A DNA stretch of 64,000 nucleotides from Candidatus Jettenia sp. GTDB lineage: Bacteria > Planctomycetota > Brocadiia > Brocadiales > Brocadiaceae. Every line of letters starts with the position of its first letter. The first letter of the stretch is position 1. The position numbers and the translations under genes are program-made. Under the pieces are notes generated by a model. The model was not told the origin of the DNA. It searched no databases and saw nothing but the letters and a program-made list of their open reading frames with translations. The DNA lies in the NCBI GenBank assembly GCA_021650895.1, contig CP091278.1:1207659-1271658 (forward strand), given 5' to 3'. Of the stretch, positions 54,408-63,881 are shown one piece after another.

Positions 54408-54435
54408 GGGCTGGAGTAATCCAGCCCAATTTTTT
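54408..54435 (+). terminator. Intrinsic terminator after glyA
   Basis: GGGCTGG pairs with CCAGCCC across a six-base loop, followed by AATTTTTT. It ends only 12 bp before gpsA, so gpsA may need its own promoter inside or ahead of glyA, or read-through. Confidence 0.85.
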
Positions 54436-54447
54436 ATAGTTATCAAA

Positions 54448-55467
54448 ATGACTTCGAGATCGTCACGAAAAATAACTGTTATTGGCAACGGTGGATGGGG
54501 AACTACTCTTTCAATCCTGCTCCATAAAAAAGGTTATGAGGTTACCCTTTGGGGCGCTGATGCATCATATGTAAATTATCTGAAAGAGAAAAGAGAAAAT
54601 GTTAAATTTTTAAAAGGCATTCCCATCCCTTCCGGAATCTGCATTACTTCTGACATCTCAAAAAAGTTACTCGATGCAGAACTCATCATATCCGCAACAC
54701 CAACTCCCTACCTGCGTTCTGTACTTACGAAGTTTAAAGACATACTTGTTTACAGCGTACCGATTGTTAGCGTTACAAAAGGAATTGAAAACGATACCCT
54801 TCTGAGACCCAGCCAGATCATCGCTGATGTTGTTGGAAAACAATCTGTTTCTTTACTTCTCGGCCCAAGCCATGCAGAAGAAGTAGCGCGTGAATTGCCC
54901 ACAACGACTGTCGCATCTTCACAGGATGCGGGTTTAGCACAATTCGTTCAAGAGGTTTTTACCACAGATAGGTTTAGAGTTTACACAAATCCCGATATGA
55001 TCGGTGTTGAGTTAGGCGCAGCAATGAAAAATGTGATTGCTATCGCATCAGGTATTTGTGATGGCTTGAAATTTGGCGATAATTCTAAGGCAGCCCTTAT
55101 TACTCGCGGATTAGCAGAAATTAGCCGTCTGGGTATCGTTATGGGGGCACAGAGAAGCACCTTCGCAGGACTTACCGGATTAGGCGACTTAATAACGACC
55201 TGTATTAGCCCATACGGAAGAAACCGCTGGGTTGGAGAACAAATTGGAAAAGGAAGAAAATTATCTGAAATCCTAAAGAGTATGGAACAAATTGCAGAAG
55301 GTGTTTGGACGACAAAATCTGTTACAGCGCTTTCAAACAGATGGAACGTAGAAATGCCTATCACAAAAGAGATCTACAATGTACTTTTCACTGATAAAAG
55401 TCCGCTCGATGCAGTAAGCAATCTCATGATGCGCACTCCAAAATCTGAAGTGGAAGAATTAATCTGA
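54448..55467 (+). CDS. gpsA: Glycerol-3-phosphate dehydrogenase [NAD(P)+]
   Basis: A 339-residue enzyme that reduces dihydroxyacetone phosphate to sn-glycerol 3-phosphate for phospholipids. The N-terminal Rossmann motif VIGNGGWGTTLSILLHKKGY, the substrate Lys in GVELGAAMKNVIAIASGICD, and FGDNSKAALITRGLAEISRL with FAGLTGLGDLITTC are standard. It sits just behind the glyA terminator with no other lipid gene adjacent. Confidence 0.95.
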   Translation: MTSRSSRKITVIGNGGWGTTLSILLHKKGYEVTLWGADASYVNYLKEKRENVKFLKGIPIPSGICITSDISKKLLDAELIISATPTPYLRSVLTKFKDILVYSVPIVSVTKGIENDTLLRPSQIIADVVGKQSVSLLLGPSHAEEVARELPTTTVASSQDAGLAQFVQEVFTTDRFRVYTNPDMIGVELGAAMKNVIAIASGICDGLKFGDNSKAALITRGLAEISRLGIVMGAQRSTFAGLTGLGDLITTCISPYGRNRWVGEQIGKGRKLSEILKSMEQIAEGVWTTKSVTALSNRWNVEMPITKEIYNVLFTDKSPLDAVSNLMMRTPKSEVEELI

Positions 55468-55998
55468 ACATAGTCTTTGATCTTCCGTTTTCTCAGTTTA
55501 CCATTTTTTACATCTCTTCAATCATTACCTCTTATTATTAAGCTTTTATTCCTTAATCCTATGATAATGTATGCAATCATATACAGGGAGTATCTTTTTA
55601 TAACTATTATGAGATACTGTTTAAATACTTATTATATATCTACTTAAAGATAATATATAAGAACTATGTATGTATATGCCTACACGAAAACGAGCATGTT
55701 CCCTTTAAATATAAAATAAATACTATCAGAACACCTCATATGATTATCATAAGTATATATTGTTAAGCTATTTATAGAAAAATTTTATATATTTTCTTAA
55801 ATTTTTCTGTAAAAGAACATTTTGGCAAATGTATTGCGCTATCAGGGCAAAGAAGCATTATTCCACTCCAGACATCACCGGAATTAATAAGTCCTACAGA
55901 GATAATTCAAAAAATAAAACGAGAAAAATTCTCATCAAGATCTTATTTTTCGGAACAATTATTTATGTTAGAATAACAAAGCATGAGGTAACATTATT
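55468..55998. other. AT-rich intergenic region before the polysaccharide cluster
   Basis: No supported gene or riboswitch. Very AT-rich with several short direct runs such as TATATATC/AATATATAAG. It should hold the promoter of the deacetylase gene. Confidence 0.3.
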
Positions 55999-57054
55999 AT
56001 GATGATAAGCAGAATAAATAAATTACTACAGACTGCTCGGAGGCTTAAGAAGTTATTTGATCGAAAGATACTTATTTTGCATTATCATCGTATAACTGAG
56101 GAGCATTCAGATCCCAGTTCTTTATGTATAACCCCACAAAATTTCTCTGATCACCTGGAGATTTTGCAAAAATACGCCCGGCCAATACAGCTACAGCAAT
56201 TGATTAAAGCATTCCATAATAAAAGCCTCCCGCATAAATCGGTAGCAATTACCTTTGATGATGATTATGCTGATAACCTCCATAATGCCAAACTATTGCT
56301 GGAATGCCACGATATCCCGGCAACGATGTTCCTTACTACCGGATATATTGGAAAGATGTGTGATTTCTGGTGGGAGGAACTGGATAATCTATTACTACAG
56401 CCAGATATGTTATCAAAGACGCTTCGCTTAAGTATGAATAAAAATATTAGCCAATGGGAATCGAGTAAAGCAGTTCAGAGCTATCATGAGGACTATTGGC
56501 ACTATCGCCGTTGGACGAATTGGGAAAAAGACGATCCTTGTGCCCGCCATGTCATTTATCTTTCCCTTTATGAACTGTTACACCATTTGTCAGAAGAAGA
56601 ACAACAAGAGGTAATTGATAAACTATTACTGTGGGTTAATGTCAGATCAACTGATACTGATCAACAAACTCCTGACTCTCTCTCGTTTGAGGATGTATAC
56701 GCCCTGGCACAAGGAAAACTTATTGAGATTGGTGCGCATACCGTAACACATCCAATACTTTCCACACTCCCACTGGCTACGCAACGGAAAGAAATACTCC
56801 AAAGTAAAGCATATCTTGAGGAGATACTGAGCCGTCCGATAACAAGTTTTGCATATCCTTATGGCAGAGAGTGCGATTATACGGAAGAAACAGTCACCCT
56901 TGTGCAAGAAGCCGGATTTCATTGTGCTTGTACGAATGCTTCTGGTATTATTGGAAGAGACACGAACTGTTTTCAGCTGCCTCGCATCCAGATATATAAT
57001 TGGAATGGGGAAGAGTTTTCTCGGCAATTATCGAGATGGTTTAATTTCCAATAA
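55999..57054 (+). CDS. Polysaccharide deacetylase (NodB-type, CE4) family protein
   Basis: A 351-residue protein. The NodB motifs are VAITFDDDYADNLHNAK (catalytic Asp-Asp), IGAHTVTHPILSTLP (zinc His residues) and ITSFAYPYGRECDYT. A ~115-residue insert (about 130-240, rich in Trp and His) separates the first and second motifs, longer than in most CE4 proteins. There is no signal peptide, so it probably acts in the cytoplasm or at the membrane during glycan assembly. It opens the glycan cluster. Confidence 0.87.
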   Translation: MMISRINKLLQTARRLKKLFDRKILILHYHRITEEHSDPSSLCITPQNFSDHLEILQKYARPIQLQQLIKAFHNKSLPHKSVAITFDDDYADNLHNAKLLLECHDIPATMFLTTGYIGKMCDFWWEELDNLLLQPDMLSKTLRLSMNKNISQWESSKAVQSYHEDYWHYRRWTNWEKDDPCARHVIYLSLYELLHHLSEEEQQEVIDKLLLWVNVRSTDTDQQTPDSLSFEDVYALAQGKLIEIGAHTVTHPILSTLPLATQRKEILQSKAYLEEILSRPITSFAYPYGRECDYTEETVTLVQEAGFHCACTNASGIIGRDTNCFQLPRIQIYNWNGEEFSRQLSRWFNFQ

Positions 57055-57192
57055 TACTATATTTTATTTGACATAAAATGCTATACTTGAATATAATTAA
57101 CGAACTATTTATATAATTTGTTATTCCAAGCAAACAAGTTGCACTTAAAGTTTTGCGAGAAGATGTGGAATAAGATATACATAGTCAAAATA

Positions 57193-57316
57193 CAAAGCGA
57201 TAAAGGCAAACCCTGAGTGATCAGGGGACGCAAAGTAAAGGATCTTTAATAATACTGATAGAGACGCATAATGATGCGCCTCTGCTATGAATTAAAGATA
57301 GCCCTACTACCGAAGA
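57193..57316 (+). promoter_or_regulatory. Cyclic di-GMP-I (GEMM) riboswitch
   Basis: AAAGGCAAACC, a CTGA-GTGA-TCAG stem with a GNRA tetraloop, and GGGACGCAAAG together are the conserved core of the GEMM-I aptamer. A second arm, ATCTTTAAT paired with ATTAAAGAT, matches P3, and ACTACCGAAG fits the 3' end. The P3 loop contains an extra hairpin, TAGAGACGCA-N6-TGCGCCTCT, identical in arms to the dispersed repeat at 10745. A strong hairpin follows 22 bases later. The tetraloop receptor in P3 is not obvious. Confidence 0.78.
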
Positions 57317-57338
57317 AAAATGTTTAATAAACTCAAAC

Positions 57339-57402
57339 AAATACAAAAACCTTACTCCGGAAGTATTTGACCAAATATTTCCGGAGTAAGGTTTTTGTAT
57401 TT
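57339..57402 (+). terminator. Perfect 24 bp hairpin, likely riboswitch-linked terminator
   Basis: AAATACAAAAACCTTACTCC continuing GGAA is followed by a 16-base loop and its exact complement, ending in TTTTTGTATTTT. It lies 22 bases after the GEMM aptamer and could be its expression platform. The same symmetry would end transcription from both sides. Confidence 0.65.
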
Positions 57403-57476
57403 TAAGAGTGCGTGTAGGAACAACATCAAAACAAATCTTAGTTGACTGATTCTTTGAATCTTATAGAAAAGCGAAG

Positions 57477-57595
57477 ATGTCTCTTATCGATTTAGATATT
57501 GCTTATTCTTCTTTGACTTGCTATGCCACCTGATCCCTATTTTTTATCATTCCCAATCAATAGAGAAGGTTATAAGTTTATACAAGCACTAGTCC
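57477..57595 (+). pseudogene. Deleted relic of an ABC-2 exporter permease (second wzm copy)
   Basis: The ATG and the next 12 codons (MSLIDLDIAYSS) match the start of the intact permease at 58836 (MSPTDLDLAYSS). After an internal loss it continues with TGACTTGCTATGCCACCT (matching about 58935-58953) and then CTATTTTTTATCATTCCCAA (matching about 59455-59480). Roughly 550 bases are missing in two deletions. It follows the riboswitch hairpin by 75 bases. Confidence 0.75.
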
Positions 57596-57730
57596 GACTC
57601 CACGGTACACCATCAGTTATATTACAATACCTTTAGTAAATTGTTTTTTAGCAAAAAACTATCAGCTATAAGATAATTAGGCAAGAAAATTGCTTCCTTT
57701 TATACTTCATACTCAAATTTGAAAAATTGA

Positions 57731-58675
57731 ATGGAATATAATAAGATGCCACAAGTTAGCGTAATTATTCCTACGTATAATCGTGCTAAGCTTCTCCACT
57801 CAGCAATTACCAGTGTATTAAATCAGACATTTCAGGATTTTGAGATAGTTGTAATAGATGATGGTTCGCAAGATAATACGCAGGAAATTGTAAAGAATTT
57901 TCATGATGAGAGAATACGGTATATATGCCATAAGGAAAATAAAGGAGAAGCCGGTACCAGAAACACGGGAATAATAAATTCACATGCTGAATATATAGCA
58001 TTCTTAGACGACGATGACGAATGGTTACCGGAAAAACTCCAGCTACAAGTTGATTTATTAAAAGATAGCAAATCCAAAGTTGGATGTATATATACGGGTT
58101 ATTTAGTAGTAGATACAACGAAGGGAAAAATATTACGTCGAAGGATTCCCATAAAGCGAGGAGACATTTATCGCGATCTTTTTGTAAGAAATTATATTGG
58201 AGTTCCATCTACTGTTATTCTCAGAAGAGAATGCTTTCACAAGGTAAATTTATTCGATGAGAACATAACCTTTGGAACCGATTATGATATGTGGATTCGG
58301 ATTGCAAAAGAATTTCATTTTGATTATATAGAAAAACCTCTCGTTAAGTATTACATTCATAAAAATAGACTTTCTGCTAATTTGGATATACAAATTAAAG
58401 GATTTGAAACAATTCTTAAAAAATATAATCAATTTTTCACCTTAAACAATAAAATTTACTGTCATCAGTATATATATCTTGGCTTACTGTATTGTTGCAC
58501 CGGAAATTTCAAAAAAGGAAGAGAAATATTTTTTAAAACAATACGATTACGTCCATTTGGAATAAGAAGTTATCTAGGCCTTGCACTCTCCCTTTTCAGT
58601 ACAGATAATTTCAGGAGAATAAGAAATTTAATAGAAAAATTTCTCTTGTATCGTAAAAATCAGAGCCCATTTTAA
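57731..58675 (+). CDS. Family 2 glycosyltransferase
   Basis: A 314-residue GT-A enzyme. VSVIIPTYNRAKLLHSAITS, VVIDDGSQDNTQEIV and ENKGEAGTRNTGI form the nucleotide-sugar site, with the metal motif AFLDDDDEWLPEKL; FGTDYDMWIRIAKEF is the acceptor-side motif. It transfers one sugar to the growing glycan or lipid carrier. The C-terminal 70 residues are basic and helical, with no transmembrane span. It is the first intact gene after the riboswitch (about 330 bases from the hairpin). Confidence 0.88.
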   Translation: MEYNKMPQVSVIIPTYNRAKLLHSAITSVLNQTFQDFEIVVIDDGSQDNTQEIVKNFHDERIRYICHKENKGEAGTRNTGIINSHAEYIAFLDDDDEWLPEKLQLQVDLLKDSKSKVGCIYTGYLVVDTTKGKILRRRIPIKRGDIYRDLFVRNYIGVPSTVILRRECFHKVNLFDENITFGTDYDMWIRIAKEFHFDYIEKPLVKYYIHKNRLSANLDIQIKGFETILKKYNQFFTLNNKIYCHQYIYLGLLYCCTGNFKKGREIFFKTIRLRPFGIRSYLGLALSLFSTDNFRRIRNLIEKFLLYRKNQSPF

Positions 58676-58835
58676 GACTAAAATATTGAGAACCTAAATT
58701 TTGTAATGGAACACAAATTTATAATTTACCATTTTCCCCCAACAATTTATAACAATAATTATCTTGATAACGAGATATATCTTTGATATACATTAAGTTA
58801 GAGTATTTCTTAGAATATCGTTTTTTTAAATAAAG

Positions 58836-59675
58836 ATGTCTCCAACCGATTTAGATCTTGCTTATTCTTCTGAAAAAAGTATTTCTACCTTACATAAGAA
58901 ATCATATCATAGGAGTTCATTGGTTCACCATGTGGACTTAATATGCCACCTCGTGCGTCGTGATTTTACTTTACGTTATAAACAATCGATACTTGGTGTC
59001 CTTTGGTCACTTGTGCTTCCCTTAGCTCAACTCATCGTATTAGTATTCCTTTTTGATATTGTTGTCCCTTTAAATATTGATGCCTACCCGGTTTTTGTCT
59101 TTGGTGCTTTACTGCCATGGACGTGGTTCAGCACATGTTTAGGTTCAGCAGGTAATCTCTTTATTCAAAACCGGGACTTAGTTCGGCGGCCTCATTTTGT
59201 CCCCGCTGTTCTTATTATTGTGAATACCCTATCAAACTTACTGAATTATGTAGTAGCCATGCCAATACTTTTTGGCATGTTAATCTTTTACGGCAAAACT
59301 TTGACATGGGCTTTATTAACCCTTCCCTTGCTTATCCTCATCCAGGGTATTTTGATTGTTAGTCTTGGTTTAATGATTGCAACCCTGAACGTCTTTTATC
59401 GTGATATACAGCATATGATGAGCATGATGCTTATGCTTCTGTTCTACCTGACCCCTGTTTTTTATCGTTCCCAATCGGCTGCTGAAAATTATCGTATCTT
59501 GTACACGTACAGCCCGCTTGCAATATTAATCCAGAACTATCGGGCAATCTTTCTCTACGGCACATTCCCCGAATGGAATTCATTGCTCATTGCCGGCATT
59601 ATAAGCGTTGTTCTCTGCAGCTTCAGTTACCTTGTGTATTGTCGTTACCTTCACGATGTTATCGATACCATTTAG
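58836..59675 (+). CDS. wzm: ABC-2 type polysaccharide export permease (Wzm-like)
   Basis: A 279-residue inner-membrane protein with six hydrophobic segments. DLICHLVRRDFTLRYKQSIL followed by GVLWSLVLPLAQLIVLVFLF is the usual start of Wzm/TagG-type permeases, and FYRDIQHMMSMMLMLLFYLT with TPVFYRS is the conserved end. It exports a lipid-linked O-antigen or capsule chain. Its stop at 59675 and the GTG of the partner ATPase at 59702 are 26 bases apart. Confidence 0.9.
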   Translation: MSPTDLDLAYSSEKSISTLHKKSYHRSSLVHHVDLICHLVRRDFTLRYKQSILGVLWSLVLPLAQLIVLVFLFDIVVPLNIDAYPVFVFGALLPWTWFSTCLGSAGNLFIQNRDLVRRPHFVPAVLIIVNTLSNLLNYVVAMPILFGMLIFYGKTLTWALLTLPLLILIQGILIVSLGLMIATLNVFYRDIQHMMSMMLMLLFYLTPVFYRSQSAAENYRILYTYSPLAILIQNYRAIFLYGTFPEWNSLLIAGIISVVLCSFSYLVYCRYLHDVIDTI

Positions 59676-59701
59676 TCAAGCGATTATTCGAGGAGTATAG
59701 G

Positions 59702-60880
59702 GTGTCTGCCGTTCTCACTGTAGAATCTATCTCAAAGCAATTTAAAATCCAGCGCAATCGTCCTGTTTCCCTCAAAGAATCTATAATCTGGTGGTTCCAT
59801 AACCGTTATAATACCAGCAATAACAGATTTTGGGCACTCCGCGATGTTAGTTTTTCAGTAGAGCAAGGTCAGGTATTGGGCATTATTGGTCATAACGGCG
59901 CAGGAAAAAGTACTCTGCTGCGTTTATTATGTGGCCTGGGAAGGCCTACCTGTGGACGTATCCAACGTACAGGACACGTAAGCGGCTTACTTGAATTGGG
60001 AAGCGGATTCCATCCTGACATGACCGGCCGTGAGAATCTCATGACGGGAGGAATCCTGAGCGGCCTGACCAGACGCGAGGTACAGGCAAGGCAGCAGGAG
60101 ATCGTAGCCTTTGCCGAATTGGAAGAATTCATCGATCAGCCAGTAAGAACCTACTCCAACGGTATGTATTTACGGCTTGCATTCGCAGCAGCTATCCATT
60201 TTGATCCCGATGTACTCATTATCGATGAAGTATTAGCAGTTGGAGACTCACGCTTTCAGAAAAGGTGTCTCGAACGGTTGAATGCCTTTCGTATATCAGG
60301 TAAAGCCTTAATCCTGACATCGCACGACTCTGAGCAGATCAAAAGCTTGTGTGATGAAGTCCTGGTATTAGAGGAAGGCCGTGTCGTGATGCAGGGCGAC
60401 CCGACAAGCGCCATAAGTTGTTATAACGATCTGATGCGCCAGAGGACAGAAAAACGGGCTGCACAGCTTTTCAATGGAGTAGTTCAGCCAAGTCTGATAG
60501 TTGAACGTGGCAACCGTATGGGGACACAGGAAGTATCGATCTGTGCTGTCCATTTGTATGATAAACAAGGAAATATGAATGATACCCTGCATAGCGGAGA
60601 TGGCTTGACAATCGAACTTAACTACAACCTTACTGCGTCTCTGTCCGACATGGCTCTTCTCCTGGGTATCTATAGCGAGACTAATGTTAAGTGTTTTGAG
60701 ACCTATATCCTATCGGTAAGCGCAACCTTTGGTCCCCTAACCAAACAAGGCAGTTTCAGTTGTCACTTCCGGGAATTACCCTTGCTCCCTGGATTATATT
60801 ATATTACCGTAGGTCTCTATCCCACTGATTGGAGCTATGTTTACGATTATCATTGGCAAATGCACCCTTACACGTTCTAA
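59702..60880 (+). CDS. wzt: Polysaccharide export ATPase with glycan-recognition domain (Wzt-like)
   Basis: A 392-residue ABC ATPase. I choose the GTG at 59702: GAGGAG lies about nine bases upstream, and the protein then begins with ABC sequence. Walker A is IIGHNGAGKSTLLRLLCG, the signature YSNGMYLRLAFAAAI, and Walker B VLIIDEVLAVGD. After about residue 250 comes a beta-sandwich C-terminal domain (SICAVHLYDKQGNMND, FSCHFRELPLLPGLYYITVG) as in Wzt proteins that read the non-reducing end of the glycan. It partners the permease just upstream. Confidence 0.92.
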   Translation: MSAVLTVESISKQFKIQRNRPVSLKESIIWWFHNRYNTSNNRFWALRDVSFSVEQGQVLGIIGHNGAGKSTLLRLLCGLGRPTCGRIQRTGHVSGLLELGSGFHPDMTGRENLMTGGILSGLTRREVQARQQEIVAFAELEEFIDQPVRTYSNGMYLRLAFAAAIHFDPDVLIIDEVLAVGDSRFQKRCLERLNAFRISGKALILTSHDSEQIKSLCDEVLVLEEGRVVMQGDPTSAISCYNDLMRQRTEKRAAQLFNGVVQPSLIVERGNRMGTQEVSICAVHLYDKQGNMNDTLHSGDGLTIELNYNLTASLSDMALLLGIYSETNVKCFETYILSVSATFGPLTKQGSFSCHFRELPLLPGLYYITVGLYPTDWSYVYDYHWQMHPYTF

Positions 60881-61153
60881 AAAACGGAATACACTCTGGG
60901 GTTTCCGGTATAATTTCTCTTTGTCCGGTCTGGTCTATTCCACCAGAGAATTCAGGATAAGCTGAGACGAAGATATGAACCTAATTAAGCACAGTCACAT
61001 ATCACATTTAAAACCAAGGGAAAATCATCGCCGTTGATTTTTCGCTCGATCGAGTCCGTTAAAGACCGTAAAAGCAAAAAGGGTTATTGTAAACTGGTTC
61101 TAAACTTGCTGTAAAACACTATACAATCGGGGAATCAAAAAGGAGCAATGTAT

Positions 61154-62398
61154 ATGGAATCAAAAAAGTATGTGATTCAAACTGACCGAATCAAAAGTCC
61201 TTTGATAAGTATCATTGTCACGAATTTCAACTATGCAAGATATATTGAGACTTGCCTGCAATCGATAGCTGATCAAACGTATACAAAATTTGAGTGCGTT
61301 ATTGTGGATGACGTCTCTCAAGATAATTCCGTAAAGATTATTGAACGCTTCATCGATAGCAACCAGGTATCGGACCGATTTCGTTTAGTACAGCACGGGG
61401 AGAACCAGGGTCAAATGGCGGCATTCCAGACGGGCCTTGAACACACAAGCGGCAGATTTGTGGTATTTGTTGATGCTGACGATCTTTTGCTGCCGGATTT
61501 CATTGAAACCCATCTCAAGGCACATTTGAATTCGTCCTACGAGGCAGCTTTAAGCAACTCGGATCAGTTCCAAATTGGGTCTGATGGACAGATTCTCAGC
61601 GCTACCCACATTGTCATGTACAAAAATCGTGGCAATACGAGATCGATCGCAAGGGAACCAAAGAATGGTCAGTGTGAGTGGAGCTTCTCGCAGGAAGGGC
61701 CAATGACCTTTCGACAACCGGATTTACCCATAGAATACTATCACGCATGGGAGATTCCGCAATGGGGCTGGATGTGGAGCACGACCAGCGCAGCGATGTT
61801 TCGGCGCGATGTTTTAAATATGATTATGTCTGAGGAATGTCGTTGTCTGAGGGTGTGTGCGGATAGCTATTTATTTCATTTCTCCCACGCGCTTGGTGGC
61901 ACCCTGATAATTCCTGCCGTCCATGGGTGCTATCGCCGCCACGGCAGTAACGCCTTCTCCAACAACCCCATTATTGGCGGCTTTAACAGTCCCGGTGACG
62001 TTCGGAGAGACCCTAAAGCCCTTTCCAGGGAGCTTAGTTTTCGACTTGCTATCAAACGCTTCGACTATTTTCATGCTGTAATCGGCAAAGATCGTATAAT
62101 TTGGCTCTTAAAGTATTTTGGTTCCGGCAGGAAATTTATAAAACTCACACTATCACCCAAAACCTTTCCCGAAAACATGTTCATACCAAGCGTGCGCATA
62201 ACCCCGGAAAACATATTTTACCAGAAGATTTTTAGGTCTCCGGTTGCGCCACAGAAAATAATTATCCGCATAATCGGGAGGTTCTATTTGAGGTTTGTTC
62301 GATACATGTATCAAGTAATTAGATTTTTTAAAAACCCTAGAGTAGACCGGATCAAGTTTTCTCTGGAATCTTGCTCCAAAGAGACCGATAGCGTGTGA
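61154..62398 (+). CDS. Family 2 glycosyltransferase, longer form
   Basis: A 414-residue GT-A enzyme. LISIIVTNFNYARYIETCLQ, CVIVDDVSQDNSVKII and GENQGQMAAFQTGLEHTSGR give the donor site, VVFVDADDLLLPDFIE the metal motif. The ATG at 61154 lies eight bases after AGGAG; the ATG at 61148 is too close. A ~130-residue C-terminal part is basic and aromatic. Another sugar transferase of the same cluster; specificity unknown. Confidence 0.87.
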   Translation: MESKKYVIQTDRIKSPLISIIVTNFNYARYIETCLQSIADQTYTKFECVIVDDVSQDNSVKIIERFIDSNQVSDRFRLVQHGENQGQMAAFQTGLEHTSGRFVVFVDADDLLLPDFIETHLKAHLNSSYEAALSNSDQFQIGSDGQILSATHIVMYKNRGNTRSIAREPKNGQCEWSFSQEGPMTFRQPDLPIEYYHAWEIPQWGWMWSTTSAAMFRRDVLNMIMSEECRCLRVCADSYLFHFSHALGGTLIIPAVHGCYRRHGSNAFSNNPIIGGFNSPGDVRRDPKALSRELSFRLAIKRFDYFHAVIGKDRIIWLLKYFGSGRKFIKLTLSPKTFPENMFIPSVRITPENIFYQKIFRSPVAPQKIIIRIIGRFYLRFVRYMYQVIRFFKNPRVDRIKFSLESCSKETDSV

Positions 62399-62459
62399 GC
62401 AGTAAAATTCATCAAACCAGCAAGCCGAATAATCATTTATTAAAGTGAGAATTATAGCA

Positions 62460-63719
62460 ATGAAAATGGAAACATCTCTTAAAGAATACTTGATAGACTT
62501 CTATCTTCACAAATCTGATGTTTTTTGCATCATGCCATGGGTACATATGCATAGCTGGCCTGATGGCAGAGTACTACCATGCTGTTATGCGAAATGCGAT
62601 CAACCCATCGGATATTTGAATAACGGTTTAAAAGTCGTTTGGAATAACGATGCTTACAAGGCCTTTCGGCAAAAAATGCTTAAAAATATTCCAATCCCAG
62701 AGTACTGCTATAAATGCTATGAATACGACAAGTCTGGAAACTTTTCTTATCGAAGATATGCAAATAAAAAATTCGGGAAACACTTCTATGAGGCTTTAGA
62801 CGAAACGGACGCAGACGGAACCTATAACAAGTTTACGCTTCGCTATTTGGATTTCCGGTTCTCAAACCTATGCAACCATCGCTGCAGATCATGCGGTCAT
62901 GGACTTTCAAGTAACTGGTATGACGAGCATGTGAAGATACATGGCGATCCCGGCCTTCCAAAGGTAATCAAATCAAACAATCAAGCGTATCTTAAAGAGG
63001 TATTGGAAATACTTCCGTCTGTAGAAGCTGTATATTTCGCAGGCGGTGAACCATTGATACAAGAGGAGCATTATCTCATACTCAGCAAGCTTAGGGAAAT
63101 AGGGAAAACCGATGTTGATCTTTCGTATAACACAAATTTATCTACTCTCGGTATAAAGAATTATGATGTTTTTGATTTATGGCGTGGATTCAAAAGTCTC
63201 AGAATTGGCGCTAGTTTAGATGGTTCCGGAAGTCGTGGTGAGCTGCTAAGAAAAGGACAAAGTTGGGAAGTTATTGTGAGGAACAGGAAAAAATTAATGG
63301 AGAACCCGCCAGAGGTAGGATATTTTGAATTTGGAGTTTCAGCTACAGTTGGAGCCATGAATGTTCTTCACATTCCGGATTTCCACCGTGAATGGATTGA
63401 TGCGGGTCTTATTCCTCCAAATGCTTTCCTGATCAACCCTATTATGGATCCAAATTTTTTACGGGTGAATATATTACCGAGGGAATATAAAGATCAAGTA
63501 GAGAAAAAATATAAAAAATTTATGAGAGAATGTCTATCGGGATATGCGGAAACATACCAAGAATACGAAGCCTTTCTTAGGTTAATGTGGGAACATGATT
63601 TACAGGAGTATCTGCCTACTTATTTCTGGTGGATAAAAACACTGGACGAAAGTCGCGGTGAAAACTTTGTGCAAGTTTTCCCGGAATGGAAAGAGCTTTT
63701 TCTAAAGTACGCTCAATGA
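62460..63719 (+). CDS. Radical SAM protein with N-terminal twitch/SPASM domain
   Basis: About 420 residues. The first ~95 residues are a twitch/SPASM-like Fe-S domain (MPWVHMHSWPDGRVLPCCYA, then YCYKCYEYDKSGNFSYRRYA). The radical SAM core follows, with the cluster motif FSNLCNHRCRSCGHG (CxxxCxxC) and the SAM-binding YFAGGEPLIQEEHYL. This order, auxiliary domain before the core, is the reverse of the common peptide-modifying SPASM enzymes. It uses a 5'-deoxyadenosyl radical on an unknown substrate; in a glycan cluster a sugar or lipid substrate is conceivable. The ATG at 62460 is chosen; a GTG at 62445 is possible. Confidence 0.87.
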   Translation: MKMETSLKEYLIDFYLHKSDVFCIMPWVHMHSWPDGRVLPCCYAKCDQPIGYLNNGLKVVWNNDAYKAFRQKMLKNIPIPEYCYKCYEYDKSGNFSYRRYANKKFGKHFYEALDETDADGTYNKFTLRYLDFRFSNLCNHRCRSCGHGLSSNWYDEHVKIHGDPGLPKVIKSNNQAYLKEVLEILPSVEAVYFAGGEPLIQEEHYLILSKLREIGKTDVDLSYNTNLSTLGIKNYDVFDLWRGFKSLRIGASLDGSGSRGELLRKGQSWEVIVRNRKKLMENPPEVGYFEFGVSATVGAMNVLHIPDFHREWIDAGLIPPNAFLINPIMDPNFLRVNILPREYKDQVEKKYKKFMRECLSGYAETYQEYEAFLRLMWEHDLQEYLPTYFWWIKTLDESRGENFVQVFPEWKELFLKYAQ

Positions 63720-63881
63720 GTAAAAGTAAGACATAGGTAAAATTTTGTTCTATACGCTTCCCTGCAGCATTATCTTGCTGAATGGTAATCTTGGTACAAT
63801 TAAATACAGCTTTTATCCATTTCGGATGCGTACAAAAAAGCTATGAGATGTAATCATCAGCTTATGGAAGGAAAAATGATC

